Assembly: GCA_949825045.1 (NCBI GenBank)
Contig: OX463815.1
Location: forward strand, 29,937,356-30,001,355
DNA from: Argyresthia goedartella
Lineage: Eukaryota > Arthropoda > Insecta > Lepidoptera > Argyresthiidae
Reading direction: 5' to 3'
Length of the DNA stretch: 64,000 nucleotides
In this document: piece after piece, positions 10,101 through 19,289 of the stretch
How the letters are laid out: each line of letters opens with the position of its first letter
How positions within the stretch are numbered: the first letter of the stretch is position 1
Position numbers and translations under genes: made by a program
Notes under the pieces: model-generated
The model's input: only the letters and a program-made list of their open reading frames with translations
What the model was told of the DNA's origin: nothing
Database searches by the model: none

Positions 10101-12537
10101 ATTATAATTATCTGGCTGGGGGATATAATTTGTCGGTTGAGGGTTCCAGAAGTTGGCTGGTGCTGTGTGTTGGTAGCCTTGGAAGCCGTTGTATTTGGAG
10201 TAGTTGGAGGGTTGGTAGACGTTGGTGTTGTATGGGGTGGGGTCTGCGGCGGATGGTGGTTGTAGCGGCGTCTTTTGACCGAATATTTCTGCAAAAAAGG
10301 TTCAGGTTGGGCTAGTCCGAATGGAAACTAAATATTTACTGTTAATAATTAACATTAAACATAAACATTTATATTGAGGCATATACATTTATTCTGGCCC
10401 CACACTAGGATACCCTGAGTCGTGGGAACCAAAACAGCGACATCACTTGCATATAAACATCCAAGACCTGTTTTTTTTTTCTTTGTCCCCAGCCGGGGAT
10501 CGAACCCGGGACAGAACTACTAGCACAGCGCCACAGGGGCCGTCGTCAAAATTATAATAAGAAATTATAGCCCATTAATGTCTTTATAGCCCTTTGCCTG
10601 TACCCCTCGGTGGGGACGAGTAGATAAGATTGAGCCATATTCCACCACACTGGCTATAGATAGTTGTTTATAATTTTTATAAAGACATGCTTTGTTATTG
10701 TGAAATAAAAGCTAAAATTTAGAGTGTAGTGTGTATAAAATCACCAAAATTCAACTCACCATGATTAAAATGATTATTAAACTTGTTATAATTCTTTGGG
10801 AACACATCATTGACCAGCGATATCTGGTCGACGTTGGGCAGCGAGTTAGGGCCGTACCCGTACGGGTCCCGGCGGGTATTGAAGTCGTCTCGGCTCTCGT
10901 CTGAGAGCAGAGTCCGGATGTCGTACTGACCGGCCTCGACTAGATGCCGGATTACTGACCTGCAAATTTATAATAAATGACGTAATTAAAACAACTAAAA
11001 GCCCGACCGCGGTACACTAAAAACACAAAACAAGCAGATAAAACTTAACGTAATTATTGAGATTATATGAAATCATCATAGTTCAGTGTTGATTAAATTA
11101 AATTTAAAAGCAAGCTGAACCCTCTGTACACAATTTCGTTGGTCCCGCCTTCATTTAAATTTAATTTATTTTAACACCGTACTATAATAATTTAATCGAA
11201 TCTCAATCATTACCTGCTTGTTTTGAGCTTTTTAGTGTTCCGAAGTCGGGTATTTTTAATTCTTTTATTATGTCATTTACGACCCGAATGGCCGAGTTGG
11301 CAGTGACCCTGCCTACGAAGCCAAGGGTCCCGGGTTAGAGTCCCGGTGGGTGCAAATATTTGTCGACGAGAACGGATGTCTGAACCCTAGTCATGGTTGT
11401 TTATCTACCTAAGTATAATATTTATCCATATAAGTATGTGTATCGTTGTCTAGTACCCAAGATACAAGGAATCCTCGTTTGGGGCTAGAACAATGTGGGT
11501 AAGTATAGTGTCCAAGGTATTATTATTATTTATTATTTATTTCCAGTTTTTTAGTAGAAACTAACGAAAAATCTGTAAATTCTTAGTTTTAAACTAAGTG
11601 TTTTATTCATAGCTTGTGCAAGATTAAAAAATATTTCCGTGCTCGCCTTTATACGACATTTATTTTGATACGTCGCTCGAGGCTCGCGAATAAAGTTATT
11701 TTAACACGCGCATAAAATTCGTCATTTTCAGGGTTCCGTACCCGAAGGGTGCCAAATGGGACCATATTAATGAGCCTTCGATTCCGTCCGTCCGCCCGTC
11801 CGTCCGTCCATCCAACTGTCACCAGGCTGTATCTCATGAACCGTTAGACAGTTGAAAATTTCACAGATGATCTATTTCTTTTGCCGCTAAACAAACAACA
11901 AAAAGCAGAATACAATAAATATTTAAGGGGGCTCCCATTAAACAATTCTTTCAATACCACATACAAACTTATTAATGCACCTGGTTACGTACATGGAGTA
12001 TGAAAGTAGTCGCACCAATAACTTTGTAAACAAATTTTGCTCTGTAAAATCCAAACTATTCACTCCACACCATCCCTAACATTGTACGGTGGTACGGAGC
12101 CATTCGTGCGCGAGTTCAACTTGCACTTGACCGGTGTTTGAAATTTTATTATATGTACTCAGTGACTCTCTCGCCATCAAGATAAATCAGGTGACGTTAT
12201 CAAAATCGGTTCTTCGTTCTGTTACCAGTACCTGTTTACTCAGGATCGTAAACACAAATGTGTTGTTTTTAGTCCGTATAGCACACGAGCTGATGCCCGC
12301 CCAATATGTGGGGACCCGGACATAGCAGGGAGGTCTGACTCCTGGGCATGGGTAATTCCATTTTTTCCCCTCCAACAAAAAAAAAACTTACTCAGGATAG
12401 GGGTCGGGATGCACGCAGTAAGTCAACCCGGGTAATGCACAGGGCGGCGCCCGGCCCGGCGGCGCAGGCTCGAACGCGCAGTCCCCGCCGTAGGGGCAGC
12501 TGTACCCAGCCCCGGCCGACGTGGGCGTCCACACCAG
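6934..12537 (-). CDS. Spatzle-family Toll ligand precursor (5' incomplete), six exons
   Basis: Secreted cystine-knot cytokine of the Spatzle/neurotrophin family, which activates Toll receptors after proteolytic cleavage. Exons joined in order: 12537-12392, 10959-10760, 10288-9946, 8644-8450, 7628-7455, 7105-6934 (1230 nt, 409 residues plus TAG). Every junction has GT/AG ends and matching phase. Residues 1-48 hold a Cys-rich pro-region, followed by a VIRHLVEAGQYDIRTLL helix and a Tyr/Asn/Pro/Gln-rich segment (116-229). RGRKRR at 263-268 is a furin-type site. RPRR at 302-305 would release 104 residues, close to the roughly 106-residue active fragment of classical Spatzle. The knot has eight Cys (314, 352, 357, 361, 371, 400, 401, 403) and ends in YTDVFWIPSCCQC. 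I think it is closest to the Spz5/DNT2 type, but that is from memory of the family. The signal peptide and initiator exons are not identified. Confidence 0.92.
7106..7454 (-). other. Intron of the Spatzle-family gene
   Basis: 349 bp, GTGAGT donor at 7454 and TTGCAG acceptor. No inserted element is recognised. Confidence 0.8.
7455..7628 (-). CDS. Spatzle-family gene, exon with second cleavage site and start of the knot
   Basis: The acceptor CTTCTAG precedes 7628 and the donor GTGAGT follows 7455. It encodes residues 295-352, with phase-2 splits at both ends. It holds RPRR (302-305), the first knot cysteine (314), FITPRAALNNRGSWKYVVN and Cys 352. The G-x-W-x-x-V-V-N segment is a signature of the family. 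Confidence 0.93.
7629..8449 (-). other. Intron of the Spatzle-family gene
   Basis: 821 bp between a GTAAGA donor and a CTTCTAG acceptor. About 8220-8425 is unusually rich in AACCC/GGGTT words but matches nothing else in the window. Confidence 0.75.
8450..8644 (-). CDS. Spatzle-family gene, exon with furin-type site
   Basis: 195 nt, residues 230-294. The acceptor is CGCTCCTAATCCTAG and its pyrimidine tract is a (TTTAC)n run on the minus strand. The donor is GTAAGA. It encodes a very basic segment with RRNSTLLARGRKRRNAELV, then RQRKLSGAEALKIALGLA. The RGRKRR motif fits furin-like proprotein convertase cleavage. The plus-strand frame over the same bases is a shadow. Confidence 0.88.
8655..8688. 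repeat. (TAAAG)n-type short tandem repeat
   Basis: AAAGTAAAGTAAAGTAAGTAA-type run. On the minus strand it forms the pyrimidine tract of the acceptor at 8645-8646, so length changes could alter splicing strength. Confidence 0.75.
8880..9510. mobile_element. Family T repeat element, intronic copy
   Basis: From about 9035 to 9510 it matches two tandem copies at 41313-42125. Parts of its ends are inverted (TCATAAACCCTCTTT against AAAGAGAGCTTAT), and it ends with a strong stem ACTCTCGAGT on both sides of GAAACTCGCCTTCGGC. On the minus strand, 9127-8891 is open for 78 codons beginning MSFYQIVLHYAG. The two other copies share the first part of that frame but carry a stop after MSFYQ(I/V)V. I do not recognise the protein. 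Confidence 0.65.
9946..10288 (-). CDS. Spatzle-family gene, Tyr/Asn/Pro-rich pro-region exon
   Basis: 343 nt, residues 116-229. The acceptor TTTTTTGCAG precedes 10288 and a consensus donor AG/GTAAGT follows. The product is low-complexity, rich in Tyr, Asn, Gln, Pro and Ser (NYSKYNGFQGYQHTAPANFW, RYPPVYDPNYESTDWFRGG). No cysteines. It is probably a disordered linker in the pro-region; this exon is the least likely to be conserved between species. Confidence 0.88.
10375..10545 (-). mobile_element. SINE-2 (tRNA-derived), intronic copy
   Basis: Minus orientation. A B-box-like GGGTTCGATCCCCGGCTGGG (complement of about 10487-10506) shows tRNA ancestry. The distal end has the family phrase TTCTGGCCCCACACTAGGAT on the plus strand. 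Other copies: 25944-26132, 48194-48312, 54458-54637, with fragments at 37158-37230 and 53471-53530. Confidence 0.8.
10560..10665 (-). repeat. SINE-3 tail fragment
   Basis: Minus-strand AATATGGCTCAATCTTA, then CTCGTCCCCACCGAGGGG and TTAATGGGCTATAAT match the 3' part of the SINE-3 copies at 45350 and 62080. The tRNA-like head is missing, so this is 5'-truncated. Confidence 0.6.
10760..10959 (-). CDS. Spatzle-family gene, exon after the N-terminal Cys motif
   Basis: 200 nt, residues 49-115. Acceptor AATTTGCAG, donor G/GTGAGT. Encodes SVIRHLVEAGQYDIRTLLSD, then a DPYGYGPNSLPNVDQISLVN segment. In Spatzle-type precursors, a Cys-x-x-x-x-x-Tyr-Pro motif followed by an amphipathic stretch of this kind is commonly found upstream of the linker. 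Confidence 0.9.
11001..11253. mobile_element. Family G inverted-repeat element, copy 1
   Basis: The left end GGTACACTAAAAACAC, then AAAACAAGCAG, is mirrored by CTGCTTGTTTTGAGC, then TTTTTAGTGTTCCG, on the right. Further inward AATTATTGAGATT pairs with AATCTCAATCATT. The same ends occur at about 45283 and 46325, where the element is expanded by three insertions. Confidence 0.8.
11281..11540 (+). mobile_element. SINE-1 (tRNA-derived), intronic copy
   Basis: Head GACCCGAATGGCCGAGTTGG gives a good A box (TGGCCGAGTTGG). The B box is GGGTTAGAGTCC, one change from the GGTTCGAGTCC seen in other copies. The body contains GTCATGGTTGTTTATCT and ends in a TTATT run. Same family as 20801-21061, 46029-46257 and 50168-50428(-). 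Confidence 0.88.
11630..12125 (-). repeat. ACGG-type dispersed repeat, inverted copy
   Basis: Opposite-strand relative of 17590-18000. Shared phrases include AGGGGGCTCCCATTAAA, ACCTGGTTACGTACATGG, CATACAAACTTAT and a short (CCGT)n run at about 11786-11812 beside CACCAGGCTGTATCTCATG. Ends are not clear. Confidence 0.75.
12263..12387 (+). repeat. Dispersed repeat, A-rich 3' tail, copy 2, next to a splice donor
   Basis: Matches 1288-1402 (GAGCTGATGCCCGC, GGGACCCGGACATAGC, CTGACTCCTGGGCATGGG). Its A-run ends at about 12386, inside or touching the intron donor GTAAGT (12391-12386, minus strand). The donor hexamer itself is intact. Confidence 0.75.
12392..12537 (-). CDS. Spatzle-family gene, first recognised exon (N-terminal Cys motif)
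   Basis: 146 nt, residues 1-48, entered in phase 0 after a TTTTTCCCCAG acceptor. Encodes YSCPYGGDCAFEPAPPG, then CALPGLTYCVHPDPYPE. The paired cysteines and the Cys-x-x-x-x-x-Tyr-Pro are typical of the pro-region of Spatzle-type precursors. Much more GC-rich than its surroundings. At least one earlier exon with the signal peptide must exist. Confidence 0.87.
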
Positions 12538-12765
12538 CTGGGGAAAAAGGATAAATAAAATACCAAGTTAAATCAAGCAAGAATGGAAACCTTCATATGT
12601 CCATAACTACGGCGATGCAAAATAGGTTCATTGTTAGTTCAGAGCAAACACCAAGCTAGGCACAGCACAAGCACAACTGGGTAGGTTCCTGCGGTAGGGA
12701 AGCGGTATGACACTGGCCTGCATGACATTTATAATGTCACCCATCAAGCAAAGATCCGCTACCAC

Positions 12766-12826
12766 AGGAAACGGGTACCCGCCTGGCAGCGGCGCGGGCT
12801 CGTAGGACCACTCTCCACCGTAGACC
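12766..12826 (-). other. Exon-like sequence similar to the first recognised exon
   Basis: After a possible acceptor (CAAATGCAG) the minus strand reads VYGGEWSYEPAPLPGGYP, closely resembling CPYGGDCAFEPAPPG of the exon 300 bp away. About 30 of 37 bases match without gaps, but both cysteines differ. It is either an adjacent real exon with a repeated motif or a decayed duplicate. A possible donor (GTG/GTAGCG, about 12760) would be in phase with 12537. Confidence 0.45.
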
Positions 12827-12829
12827 CTG

Positions 12830-13607
12830 CATTTGACTGTCAGTCATCTTACAGCTATATGCTTTATTGAAAACACCCTTGTTGGTATTTAACATAGTTT
12901 CGTAATGTATGTGGAGTCCACATTGTGGACGTGACTCATTAAACATACCACTTTTACCAAAAATCCTTCAATGACGCAACAAAGCCATAATGCCAATGAA
13001 TCACGGCCTATTTGGATCAAGTGTTCACGACCATCACAGACACTCTTACTTTCAGTATTTCAAGTACAACAGTAACATTAACATCACTCATTCAACGACA
13101 AACTCTCGTATTCCACATTTCATAAGTGTTATCTGATAACTTCTTCCCATCGACGTTTCAGTGGATAATCGAAAAGCCTAATTATTTTGACGGAAAGCCG
13201 AGACATTTAAGCCGAGCTCCCTCTTCCTGCCTGCTACCCACAGACCCATAATCAAGCGAGTTATATTTTTACTAATATGTCAACATAACCTCCAGCGCCT
13301 AGACAAACCATCAAAGGTTTTTTGGCGTTCTAGATGACTAGATAAGTTTTTACAACTTGTTAATAAATTAAAAAAATAAGAGAGACGGTAACTGCGCCTC
13401 TCTTATTGCATAGCTGCAATTATCATTGCGTGTTGAAAATCCAAAATTCCAAATGTCTTTATTACTGTTGATATTTACATATACTTAGCAATCGTCATTT
13501 TTGCCACTTCTCTACATTGGACCAGTGTGGGAGAAGAAGGGCGTTGAAACTCCAACTGATTGATTTTTAGATCTCTTTTAAAAATTGCTTATGCTTAAAA
13601 TATATAC
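12830..13607. other. No gene seen
   Basis: Ends with a short SINE-tail-like fragment at 13490-13560 (TCTACATTGGACCAGTGTGG). Initiator exons of the Spatzle-family gene could lie here or beyond, but none is recognisable. Confidence 0.4.
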
Positions 13608-13620
13608 TTATCGCTGCCTC

Positions 13621-13902
13621 AGTGCTTGAATGTTCAACGGACCATTTTTCGGAAAATATACTTTTTGACGTCTACTTAAAGAACAGCTGATTTTACATCG
13701 TATAATGGGACAAAAAATGTCCTAAAGTGGTTACAATTCATGTTCTATGCAAAAATAAAAAAGTGCTTGAATGTTCAACGGACCATTTTTCGGAAAATAT
13801 ACTTTTTGACGTCTACTTAAAGAACAGCTGATTTTACATCGTATAATGGGACAAAAATGTCCTAAAGTGGTTTCAATTCATGTTCTATGCAAAAATAAAA
13901 AA
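13621..13902. repeat. Two tandem copies of a 141-bp subterminal unit
   Basis: GTGCTTGAATGTTCAACGG recurs at 13622 and 13763, followed by nearly identical sequence through CATGTTCTATGCAAAAATA. The unit starts within the terminal inverted repeat of the 13.6-kb element. Confidence 0.92.
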
Positions 13903-14153
13903 AGTTAATATCCAGTAGAAATATTGTGTTCAGTGCTTGTTTGGTCAACCTCCGTAATTTGCGTATTCTGAACGCATCGGAAACCGATCTCCGTATTTGT
14001 TTAATAGACAAGGTTTCAGCTATGACGCGCTTGCGCGACACCATCTTGCTTTCGAAGCGTCAGTCAGGTTGTGGCTTGTTTTGTTGAGGTTTTGGTAAAG
14101 ATTAATAATTTACTGAGCTTAGGACCTGTTACTGAGAAAAACCAACGGCAGAA

Positions 14154-14209
14154 ATGTCAGTGAAACGAAGGAAAACAAAAAATCACAGGAATTTGACGGA
14201 TTTGGAAAA
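14154..14209 (+). pseudogene. Possible surviving first exon of a transposase gene
   Basis: ATG opens MSVKRRKTKNHRNLTDLE and runs directly into a donor-like AA/GTATGT. The basic, short N-terminus suits a nuclear DNA-binding protein, but no following exon is readable within the element. Inference only. Confidence 0.35.
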
Positions 14210-15344
14210 GTATGTTGGACTTTTATTCATATTTTAATTTCTCTACTTTTTTACGTGACTGATACAGGCTGATGCAGTATTATTTTGGTCGGCCGAATTT
14301 GATAGGTAAATAGGTACCTATTCTAATCAGTGGTCTACCTACCCATTTAAAAATATTGGCGAATTAAGTACCTACGTAAATTCCCGACCATATTCTTGAT
14401 TACAATACTTAACAAAATGTTATTTTATACGTTAATTACCGTTCATCTACACCGTTCAAAAAATTCCGTTCGTTCACATCACCAAGTTGACGATCGAAAC
14501 GTTTTATTTCATACTTATGCATGCACATTTTGTATACCTAGAGATGGGCTGTGCTATTAATCGTGTTAATATTAATAGCCAAAATGGCTATTAACCCCGC
14601 TATCAATGTTTTTCTTACAAAATGTGTTTTTTATGGTTGTATTATCATTAGTGATCTGTAATTCGGATGCTTTTGGTCAAGTCCGTGGCGGATTTCTCGG
14701 CCAAGTGCCAATAAGAATTTTCGGAAAAATTTGACGAAAAAAAGGAATAATCCGAATTTCCGATCAGTAATGATAAAGCAACTAAAAAACAAGTTTTGTA
14801 TTAAAAATAGCCAGTTTAGCTGTTAATCGGCAAATTTACGGCTATTAACCGGTTAATAGCCCAACGATCCGGCTAATTACACATCTCTACCTTATACCTG
14901 TAACTACTTGCATAAACTTTATTAAACAAAATAGGTGGGTACCTTATTCCCGCTCGCGCACACTGCACACCTCGTGTCGTTAGTTACCTTAGATTCAAAT
15001 AAAATAAAACATCCTGTATTCTACCTATGTTTGTTTGAACACACAAGCACGCCACTAAAAAGTATTTTATGCTATGCAACCTCCACATGTTGTGTTCAAT
15101 ATCCAACTGCGTAATTTTTACAGCAGCATTTTGTTCAACATCCACTTTTAAATTTGAAATACTCAGTACTTAGCTTACATACCTATTTAAATTATGTATT
15201 TTACTTACTGGGCACGTTTAGACAATGCTTACATTCCGTAGATTCCTGTACACTACGCTTTAGAACAATGTCAAACAAAATAAACGTTTCCTGTGAAATT
15301 CACTCAGTGGTCTGTTGACCATTCAAGCACTGAGGCAGCGTTAT

Positions 15345-15660
15345 GTCATTATCATAATTAATAAGCAGGAATAAATAATTACAAAATTATTAACAGCAAG
15401 GTCTGTGTTGAGCCAGATTAACCCCATACCCGAACCGATATAATGGAACGTACCATGCCATATCATGTCAAGTAAACGCTGTAATGGAAGTGAGTATAGT
15501 GGCGATACGTTCATAGTAGAAGGGTTTTGCTCATATATATTAATTTAATTTTGATTAAAATAAGGGGTACTTGAACATAAAAATTAATTATCTCCATTCT
15601 GTCGCCAAATGTATTTGTGGTTGTTTATAAAACTTAGAATAGAGTAATTAATCATTATCG
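15345..15660. other. AT-rich, no gene seen
   Basis: No supported feature. Confidence 0.5.
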
Positions 15661-15689
15661 TGTTTAACTGACAAGTGTTACCGTGGCAC

Positions 15690-16030
15690 CGATGGAAAGC
15701 AGACTGGATTTTATCGGACTCACAGAAGAATCAAACCAGGTACATCGAAGAAGCAAACCAGGTACAGCGAAGAAGCAAACCAGGTACAGCAAAGAAGACT
15801 TAAGGTCAAATCCACGATACGTTATAACGCCTGTGTACTGTGCCTGCGAACCACACCCACACCACACCTTCTCTTTCTAACGCAGGCGTGATGACGTATC
15901 ATGATCGTGAATCCTTCCTTGAGCTTCTGGGCTGTACCTGTATGGTTCTACCATGACCACGCCTGTGCGCCAGGCATGATGACATATCATGGATTTGAAC
16001 TTGAGCTTCGAGGGTCAGACTCAACTCCGA
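15690..16030 (+). repeat. Dispersed repeat with about 22-bp tandem units
   Basis: Three units built on GAAGAAGCAAACCAGGTACA sit at about 15725-15800, between CGGACTCACAGAAG and AAATCCACGATACG. An inverted relative is at 20466-20560 with the same flanks. A second ATATCATGGATTTGAACTTG block near 15985 suggests part of the unit is repeated on a larger scale. Confidence 0.7.
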
Positions 16031-16745
16031 CAAAAAATCGGAGTTGGGACCCGCAAGGTGGGTCGACTTGCTGCACTATAGGTCTGTGCTGCTACCCATA
16101 TTGCAATGTAGGTTATTGCTACACCTTGTATAAGTCTACCTTCACCTAAACCCAACGACATGGTCTTGACACAGAATCCTTGATTAACACAACTTAACTC
16201 CTATTGTCCTGTAATTACTATGTAATCTGTACACCCCATACAATGTAATGTGATAATGTGTAATCTAGTTTAATAATGTCACCTTTGTCACCTTTGTGTA
16301 GTTAAGGTTGTTGAATATCGATCTTGATGATCGTGACCTTATCCAGAGAATAGAAAAATGGCCCCTCAATTTTAAAGTTACCGACATAGTGCGGGCTGCA
16401 CAAGAGGGGTTTCGTACCAAGATCGAGGAAAAATACCAAACAACTAAGTAACCTATAAATTAAAAATTTAATAAAGCCCCGGCCTAATAAATAAAACCGC
16501 AAAAAGTCAAGAAGGTTCAATTGTTTCTCTGTTAGGCTGGTAACTTTCGAACCACGAAACCGATTTTAATAAAACATGTCAAGCAATGCAGTGAAGTTAA
16601 CCTCAAATCACAAAAGACCGCATTAAAATCTGTCCACCCGTTTGACCGCCACATACATATACAGACACACACTCAGACGCTTCAAACCTATAAATAATTT
16701 GTCGAGGGTCAACATAAAACAAATTTCTCAAAGGTGTGCCTCTAG
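16031..16745. other. No gene seen
   Basis: CAACTCCGA and TCGGAGTTGG near 16022-16046 form a small hairpin. Nothing else supported. A CAGGGTGTCCC start at about 16755 resembles a transposon end, but no partner was found. Confidence 0.4.
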
Positions 16746-17318
16746 ATCTTATACAGGGTGTCCCATAACTCACACCCTACAGCGACTTCGCAAGTAGACC
16801 TGCCTTAGATGCTTCGAATAATCAAGACCTCAGTGCAAGTTGCATATAAGTCGAGATATCGTCGGTTGAAAGTTTTTTTTCAAAATTTCCCATTTTTTAC
16901 AATGTGTATTAAATAGTTTATTAAATAGCGCTTTTTTATTATTTCTACGCTGTTGTGAATAGTTACTTAATACAATATAAGTGTTATTTTGTCGATTCCT
17001 AACGTAAAATTCAAGAAATTAGTAATTTAATTGTAACTTAAATCTTCAGCAAAAACATTGAATTTGCCTTTGACCACCTGCCGTGTATTTTTTTTAAATT
17101 AGACACGGAATGAGAAAATAACTTATTTTTTTAATATATTATGCTGATTCAGGCCATTCCTGAATCAGCGTAAAATATAATTTTTATACAACAGTTGTAT
17201 CGTTATATAAGTGTTGTATAAAAATAAAAATAAAATTTTTATACAACATTTTATGGAGGATTGCAATAGTACATGATTTTGTATGAAAGATTAACTAATG
17301 CCATCGTTACTCATCAAA

Positions 17319-18065
17319 CCGGGGCTCCGCTTAGTAAGGAAAGGTGAAAGAAAAACACCGAATGCCTCAATTACTACAGAAATTATCAATAAGGTTAACT
17401 AGTGAAACCAATTCCAGAGTGACCACCACTTAACTAATTAAATCAACGAGTTTTAAGGTAGAACCTATGGCTACCACAAAACAGCTGTCGGGTTTCATGC
17501 TGTCATTTAGGTTCTCTCGTTAGTTACCTTTGACTAATTTAATTTATCTACCCACCTCTTTTCCTCTCTTACGTTTAACATATATAATAAAAAAAAAAAA
17601 AGTGCGAGTCGAAATCGCGCACGAAGGGTTCCGTACCTCCGTACTTTGGCAGGGATGGTGTGGAGTGAATAGTTTGGATTTTACATAGCAATATGTTGTT
17701 TACAAAGTTATTGGTGTGGCTACTTTCACACTCCATGTAGGTACGTAACCAGTTGCATCCATAAGTTTGTATGTGGTATTGAAAGAATTGTTGTATGGGA
17801 GCCCCCTTAAATATTTATTTTATTCTGTTTTAAAAATACTAAAGTATTTGTTGTTATAGCGGCAACAGAAATACTGTGAACATTTCATCTGTCTAACTAC
17901 CACGTTTCATGAGATACAGCCTGGTGACAGACGGACGGATGGACGGACGGACAGCGGAGGCTTAGTAATAGGGTCCCGTTTGGCACCCTACGGCTAAGGA
18001 AACCTAAAAAGTATAAAATATATTTAGTGATCTTCTTTCATCTTTCTTACTAAGCGGAGCCCCGG
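17319..18065. mobile_element. Inverted-repeat element nested in the foldback
   Basis: The left end CCGGGGCTCCGCTTAGTAAG continues with AAAGGTGAAAGAA. The right end is its inverse, TTCTTTCATCTTTC followed by TTACTAAGCGGAGCCCCGG. Most of the interior (17590-18000) is the ACGG-type dispersed repeat. No ORF. Confidence 0.8.
17590..18000 (+). repeat. ACGG-type dispersed repeat
   Basis: Includes GAAGGGTTCCGTACC, TATGGGAGCCCCCTTAAA, GTTGTTATAGCGGCAAC, GAGATACAGCCTGGTGAC and an (ACGG)n run at about 17931-17952. Relatives: 11630-12125(-), 31270-31420 (part), 26865-26960 (part), 52180-52810. Confidence 0.75.
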
Positions 18066-18137
18066 TATCTTACTAAGCGGAGCCCCGGTATCTTACTAAG
18101 CGGAGCCCCGGTATCTTACTAAGCGGAGCCCCGGTAT
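18046..18137. repeat. Four 23-bp tandem copies of a transposon end
   Basis: Exact units starting at 18046, 18069, 18092 and 18115, each CTTACTAAGCGGAGCCCCGG plus TAT. The unit is the outer part of the right inverted repeat of the element ending at 18065. Confidence 0.97.
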
Positions 18138-18350
18138 CAACAGTAAATTCCTCTTCTATGATATAATAGTTGTACCATGTCTGAATCAGCATAACATAAG
18201 CAAGTACTTAAAGTTATTTTAGGGAGAGAGGAGTACTCCCTAGTATTTTTTACACGGCAGCTGATCTAAGGTGCTGTCAATGTTTTGCTGAAGATTTATT
18301 AGGCATTTTGACAAAATAACAGTTCTTTCTTCTTTAAAACTATTCATGCT

Positions 18351-19040
18351 ATTATCCGCCGGCTTCACTCGACGGGTTAGTATCGGTACACCGTTTATTA
18401 TACGATTATCGTATCGCCAGGTCCGGGGCGGAATTGGTGTATAGTGTCCTTAATAATGTCGACATGGTCGCCTAAAGATCGCACTTAGTGTTACAACAAA
18501 CGATCTACTGACCCACGCATGCGCTTGCGTCACTGCACTGCTATTCCGATCACACAAATGAAAGCGGGTAAAGCAGCACGATCACTTTAGACTTGACTCA
18601 AACGATACAGTCCTCCGTTGGGGTTCTAGGTATTTCGATTACTAGGACTTAAAGGAAACTAACTGAGGTAAAAGAAGTGGCGTGAATAGCTCAATCAATA
18701 CGGTTAAAAGCCCCTTAGACTATAAGATATTTCCCTACCTTTATTTAAAAAATGTCGTGCATAAAAAACTACCTTTTATTGATTTGTATTGCCCTACAGG
18801 TCGTTTCCTCGGAGTCTGGAACACGGAATTACGCTCCAAGGCGAAAATAATCGACGCAGCTAACTGACGCATAGGGCTCGAAATAATAATAAAGAAAACT
18901 AGTTCATAAAAAGTCGAAAGTGCCACGAAATAAATGTAAACGTTAGCATTCTTTGAATAATACCACAGAATACTTAATAGTACTAATAATACTTGCATTC
19001 TCGTGCACTTTTTGACTTTCGAACCGCCGCCTAAGAAGTT
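18351..19040. other. No gene seen
   Basis: Short open frames on both strands lack recognisable motifs. Confidence 0.45.
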
Positions 19041-19282
19041 TTCAAAAACCGGGTAAAAGAGCACTTCCTCTCTCTTTCATGATAGTAGTAGTAGATTTAT
19101 TATAGATAAGTTATTTGATATTGTGCACTGCCTAGCACACTTTTCTTGGTAATTTTTCCTATCATGCCTTGGTTTGCTGGAAGAAATCTCTTTTTAGAGA
19201 AAAGCTCGCCTTTGTAGATATTTTTTCAACAAATGTAACTTTTTATTTATATTTGTGCAATAAAGAATTATGAATTATGAAG
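19040..19282 (+). repeat. LINE 3' end fragment with conserved hairpin block
   Basis: Begins with TTTTCAAAAACCGGGTAAAA, comparable to the FKNRL end of the relic at 2.98 kb, continues CACTTCCTCTCTCTTTCATG and closes with TTTGCTGGAAGAAATC, TTTTTAGAGAAAAGCTCG, and AATAAAGAATTATGAATTAT. The same LINE family as 2470-3590. Confidence 0.75.
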
Positions 19283-19289
19283 TTTTACT

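Larger units (their letters stand above)
10289..10759 (-). other. Intron of the Spatzle-family gene, carrying SINE sequence
   Basis: 471 bp with a GTGAGT donor. Holds the SINE-2 copy at 10375-10545 and a SINE-3 tail fragment at about 10560-10665. Confidence 0.8.
10960..12391 (-). other. Intron of the Spatzle-family gene with several insertions
   Basis: 1.43 kb, GTAAGT donor and TTTGCAG acceptor. In order on the plus strand it holds a small inverted-repeat element (11001-11253), SINE-1 (11281-11540), an ACGG-type dispersed repeat (11630-12125) and a retroposed repeat (12263-12387) that ends five bases from the donor. Confidence 0.8.
13612..15340. mobile_element. 1.73-kb DNA transposon with inverted ends
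   Basis: The left end CGCTGCCTCAGTGCTTGAAT and the inverted right end match over about 33 bases with two differences, and TTAT lies on each side (13608-13611, 15341-15344). The left subterminal region is tandemly doubled (13621-13761 and 13762-13902). It carries a possible first coding exon at 14154 but no transposase core, so it looks internally deleted or heavily decayed. The TTAT flank does not settle the superfamily. Confidence 0.75.
16950..18350. mobile_element. Large imperfect foldback element enclosing another element
   Basis: TAAATCTTCAGCAAAAACAT with ACCACCTGCCGTGTA on the left (17041-17090) is mirrored on the right by TACACGGCAGCTGATC and ATGTTTTGCTGAAGATTTA (18245-18292). Further inward, TATGCTGATTCAGGCC is answered by GTCTGAATCAGCATAAC. 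Outer limits are approximate. The centre is occupied by the element at 17319-18065. Confidence 0.65.

Noticed and set aside
9942..10294. Terminal Spatzle exon ending at TAA (9942-9944)
   Set aside because: The stop overlaps a consensus donor GTAAGT, and splicing onward in phase reaches the cystine knot.
16746..16775. CAGGGTGTCCC as a transposon left end
   Set aside because: It resembles common DNA transposon ends, but no inverted partner was found within several kilobases.
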